Below are positions 5,332-7,218 of a DNA stretch of 7,218 nt, one piece after another. The notes under the pieces are model-generated. The model searched no databases, was not told where the DNA came from, and saw only the letters and a program-made list of their open reading frames with translations. The position numbers and the translations under genes are program-made. The stretch covers positions 1-7,218 of the forward strand of contig CAKOXR010000045.1 in NCBI GenBank assembly GCA_934130215.1, read 5' to 3'. Numbering within the stretch: position 1 is the stretch's first letter; each line of letters begins with the position of its first letter. Source of the DNA: an uncultured Bacilli bacterium (GTDB lineage: Bacteria > Bacillota_I > Bacilli_A > RF39 > UBA660).

Positions 5332-6764
5332 GTAATTATTTAGATTTAAGTGTACTTGAGTTACATGAATTATTAAAAGCAAAAAAAATAAAACCTATTG
5401 ATTTAGTAAATGAAGCATTTATGAAGATTGAAAAATACCAATTAAATGATTATATTACTTTAAATGAAAAAGCTAAAGAAGAAGCAATTAATTTAGAAAA
5501 TACTGAAATTGATAATATTTTTTGGGGAATTCCTATTGCTATCAAAGATAATATTGTAACAAAAGATTTAAGAACAACTTGTGCATCTAGAATGCTTGAT
5601 GATTTTATGCCAGCATATGATGCTACAGTAGTTGAAAAAATTAAAGAAAAACATTTAATTATTATTGGTAAAACAAATATGGATGAATTTGCTATGGGAT
5701 CTACGGGAGAAACATCTTATTATGGAAATACTTTAAATCCTTGGAATAGAAGTAAAGTTCCAGGAGGATCTAGTAGTGGATCTGCATCTACTATATCAGC
5801 AAGAGAAGTGGCACTTGCAATTGGATCTGATACAGGAGGATCTATTAGACAGCCTTCTTCTTTTCAAGGAGTTGTTGGAATGAAACCAACATATGGTAGA
5901 GTTTCAAGAAATGGTCTTATTGCTTTTGCATCTAGTTTAGATCAAATAGGACCAATTACTAAAAATGTTTATGATAATGCTTTATTACTTGAACTTATTT
6001 CTGGCATTGATCCAAAAGATTCGACTAGTTTTGATTCAGATAATGATTTTACTAGTTTAATTGGGAAAGATTTAAAAAAATATAAAATTGCAATACCTAA
6101 CTTTTATATGAGTGATAAAGTTGATAAAGAAGTTAAAGAAAAAATTTTAAATGTTGTTAATATTTTATTAGATAATGGTTGTACTGTTGATTTTATAGAT
6201 GTTCCATATTTAGAGTATAGTGTTCCTTTATATCAAGTAATTGCACTAGGAGAAGCAAGTAGTAACCTAGCAAGATTTGATGGAATAAAATATGGTTTGC
6301 ATATTCCAGGAGATACTACTAAAGATAGTATTATTAAAACTAGATCAATTGGTTTTGGAGAAGAAGTAAAAAGAAGAATTATGATAGGTACTTATGTATT
6401 AAGTGGTGAAAATGCTGATAAATATTATGTAAAAGCATTAAAATTAAGAGAAGCTTTATATGAAGAAATGAATAAAGTTTTTGATAATTATGATTTAATA
6501 ATTGGACCAACAAATACAAGTCCAGCTTATGATTTGGGAACAAAAATAAATGATGCTTTAAAAAGTTTTGTTGATGATATATTAACAAATCCAATTAATA
6601 TGACAGGAATGCCTGCTTTATCACTTCCTATTGGATTTAATAATGAAAATTTACCAATAGGTATGCATATTATTGGAAAAAGAAAAGATGAAAAAAATAT
6701 TTATGCGGTAGCTTCATTTATTGAAAAAAAATTAAATTTAAATTTGAAACCAGAGGTGAAATAA
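5328..6764 (+). CDS. gatA: Glutamyl-tRNA(Gln) amidotransferase subunit A (amidase)
   Basis: GatA hydrolyses glutamine and channels the ammonia to GatB, which uses it to amidate Glu-tRNA(Gln) or Asp-tRNA(Asn). The 478 residues match family length. The amidase signature is intact. By spacing to known amidases the catalytic triad is Lys73 (AIKDN), cis-Ser148 (PGGSSSGSA) and nucleophile Ser172 (DTGGSIRQP). Further conserved blocks are GKTNMDEFAMGST (114-126), GMKPTYGRVSRNGLIAFASS (184-203), GPTNTSPA (393-400) and the C-terminal GMPALSLPIGF with NLPIGMHIIG (about 427-450). ATG 5328 overlaps the gatC stop (ATGA), with AAGAGGG (5314-5320) inside gatC as its ribosome-binding site, so translation is probably coupled. 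The stop shares its last A with the gatB ATG. Such tight packing fits the fixed 1:1:1 stoichiometry of the complex. Nothing suggests loss of function. Confidence 0.98.
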   Translation: MSNYLDLSVLELHELLKAKKIKPIDLVNEAFMKIEKYQLNDYITLNEKAKEEAINLENTEIDNIFWGIPIAIKDNIVTKDLRTTCASRMLDDFMPAYDATVVEKIKEKHLIIIGKTNMDEFAMGSTGETSYYGNTLNPWNRSKVPGGSSSGSASTISAREVALAIGSDTGGSIRQPSSFQGVVGMKPTYGRVSRNGLIAFASSLDQIGPITKNVYDNALLLELISGIDPKDSTSFDSDNDFTSLIGKDLKKYKIAIPNFYMSDKVDKEVKEKILNVVNILLDNGCTVDFIDVPYLEYSVPLYQVIALGEASSNLARFDGIKYGLHIPGDTTKDSIIKTRSIGFGEEVKRRIMIGTYVLSGENADKYYVKALKLREALYEEMNKVFDNYDLIIGPTNTSPAYDLGTKINDALKSFVDDILTNPINMTGMPALSLPIGFNNENLPIGMHIIGKRKDEKNIYAVASFIEKKLNLNLKPEVK

Positions 6765-7218
6765 TGTTAGAACCAACTATTGGAATAGAAGTTCATGTTG
6801 AACTTAAAAGTAAAAACAAAGTGTTTTCAAATACAATAAATGCTTATTCAAATAACCCTAATTCAAATGTTAATTTAATTGATTTAGGATATCCAGGAAC
6901 ATTACCTGTTTTAAATTATGAAGTTGTTGAAATGGCTTTAAAAGCAGCACTTGCATTAAATTGTAAAATTAATAAAAAGATGCACTTTGATCGTAAAAAT
7001 TATTTTTATCCCGATTTACCTAAAGGATATCAAATTACTGAACAAGATACCCCAATTGGGTATGATGGCTATTTAGATATCGAAGTTGATGGAAAAATAT
7101 CTAGAATTGGGATTGAAAGAATACATATTGAAGAAGATACTTGTAAAAGTATTCATGTTTTAGATAAAACTTTATTAAATTATAATAGATCTGGTGTCCC
7201 TTTAATTGAAATTGTAAC
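6764..7218 (+). CDS. gatB: Aspartyl/glutamyl-tRNA amidotransferase subunit B, 5' part (truncated by window end)
   Basis: GatB binds the misacylated tRNA, activates the carboxylate with ATP and receives ammonia from GatA. Only the first 151 codons are present; the frame is open at the window end. ATG 6764 overlaps the gatA stop (TAATG) and follows AGAGGTGA (6752-6759), a strong Shine-Dalgarno. Family hallmarks are visible: TIGIEVHVEL (5-14), LGYPGTLPVLN (41-51), FDRKNYFYPDLPKGYQIT (75-92), HIEED (121-125) and NRSGVPLIEIV (141-151). By a one-residue offset from S. aureus GatB, the metal/phosphate-site residues would be Glu9, His11, Glu124 and Glu149, all present. One oddity is TCKS at 126-129, where AGKS is common. 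The rest of the kinase domain, the cradle and the YqeY-like tail lie outside the window. Confidence 0.97.
   Translation, partial: MLEPTIGIEVHVELKSKNKVFSNTINAYSNNPNSNVNLIDLGYPGTLPVLNYEVVEMALKAALALNCKINKKMHFDRKNYFYPDLPKGYQITEQDTPIGYDGYLDIEVDGKISRIGIERIHIEEDTCKSIHVLDKTLLNYNRSGVPLIEIV

Noticed and set aside
6379..6594. Open frame of 71 codons on the minus strand
   Set aside because: It is antisense to gatA, with low-complexity Leu/His composition.
1..7218. Mycoplasma genetic code (UGA = Trp)
   Set aside because: mutL and gatC end in TGA exactly where the family ends, and tryptophans are encoded by TGG.

Overview
The window comes from a very AT-rich bacterial chromosome, with G+C around a quarter or less by eye. 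The organism is probably a low-GC Firmicutes or Mollicutes-related gut-type Bacilli lineage. Coding is on the plus strand throughout, spacing is tight, and strong Shine-Dalgarno sites of the AGAGGTG/AAGGTG/AAAGGAA type precede most genes. UGA is a normal stop here: mutL and gatC both end in TGA, and Trp is encoded by TGG. This argues against the Mycoplasma/Spiroplasma code, as does the presence of mutL, which mycoplasmas typically lack. The lineage is inferred, not demonstrated.

Left part (1-2707), accessory-looking: the last 36 codons of a probable DinD-type (DNA-damage-inducible protein D) gene; a 210-bp spacer with a good sigma-A promoter; an unrecognised 336-residue protein with a CCAGH motif, closed by a strong hairpin terminator; and an unrecognised 421-residue protein whose last 145 residues hold ten cysteines.

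Middle (2708-3249): an AT-rich untranslated stretch ending in a hairpin plus T-run that overlaps a candidate promoter. It is followed by a small unrecognised gene of about 119 codons that appears leaderless and runs 19 nt into mutL.

Right part (3231-7218), housekeeping: mutL, encoding the endonuclease-type MutL of methyl-independent mismatch repair, followed by gatC, gatA and the 5' end of gatB. GatCAB converts misacylated Glu-tRNA(Gln) and/or Asp-tRNA(Asn) to the correct aminoacyl-tRNA. gatC/gatA share ATGA and gatA/gatB share TAATG, which indicates translational coupling. An extended -10 element built on the mutL stop codon probably gives gatCAB its own promoter.

No RNA gene, insertion sequence, CRISPR array or clear new multi-gene system is visible. 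The least explained items are the three orphan proteins and the compact overlaps of regulatory and coding signals.
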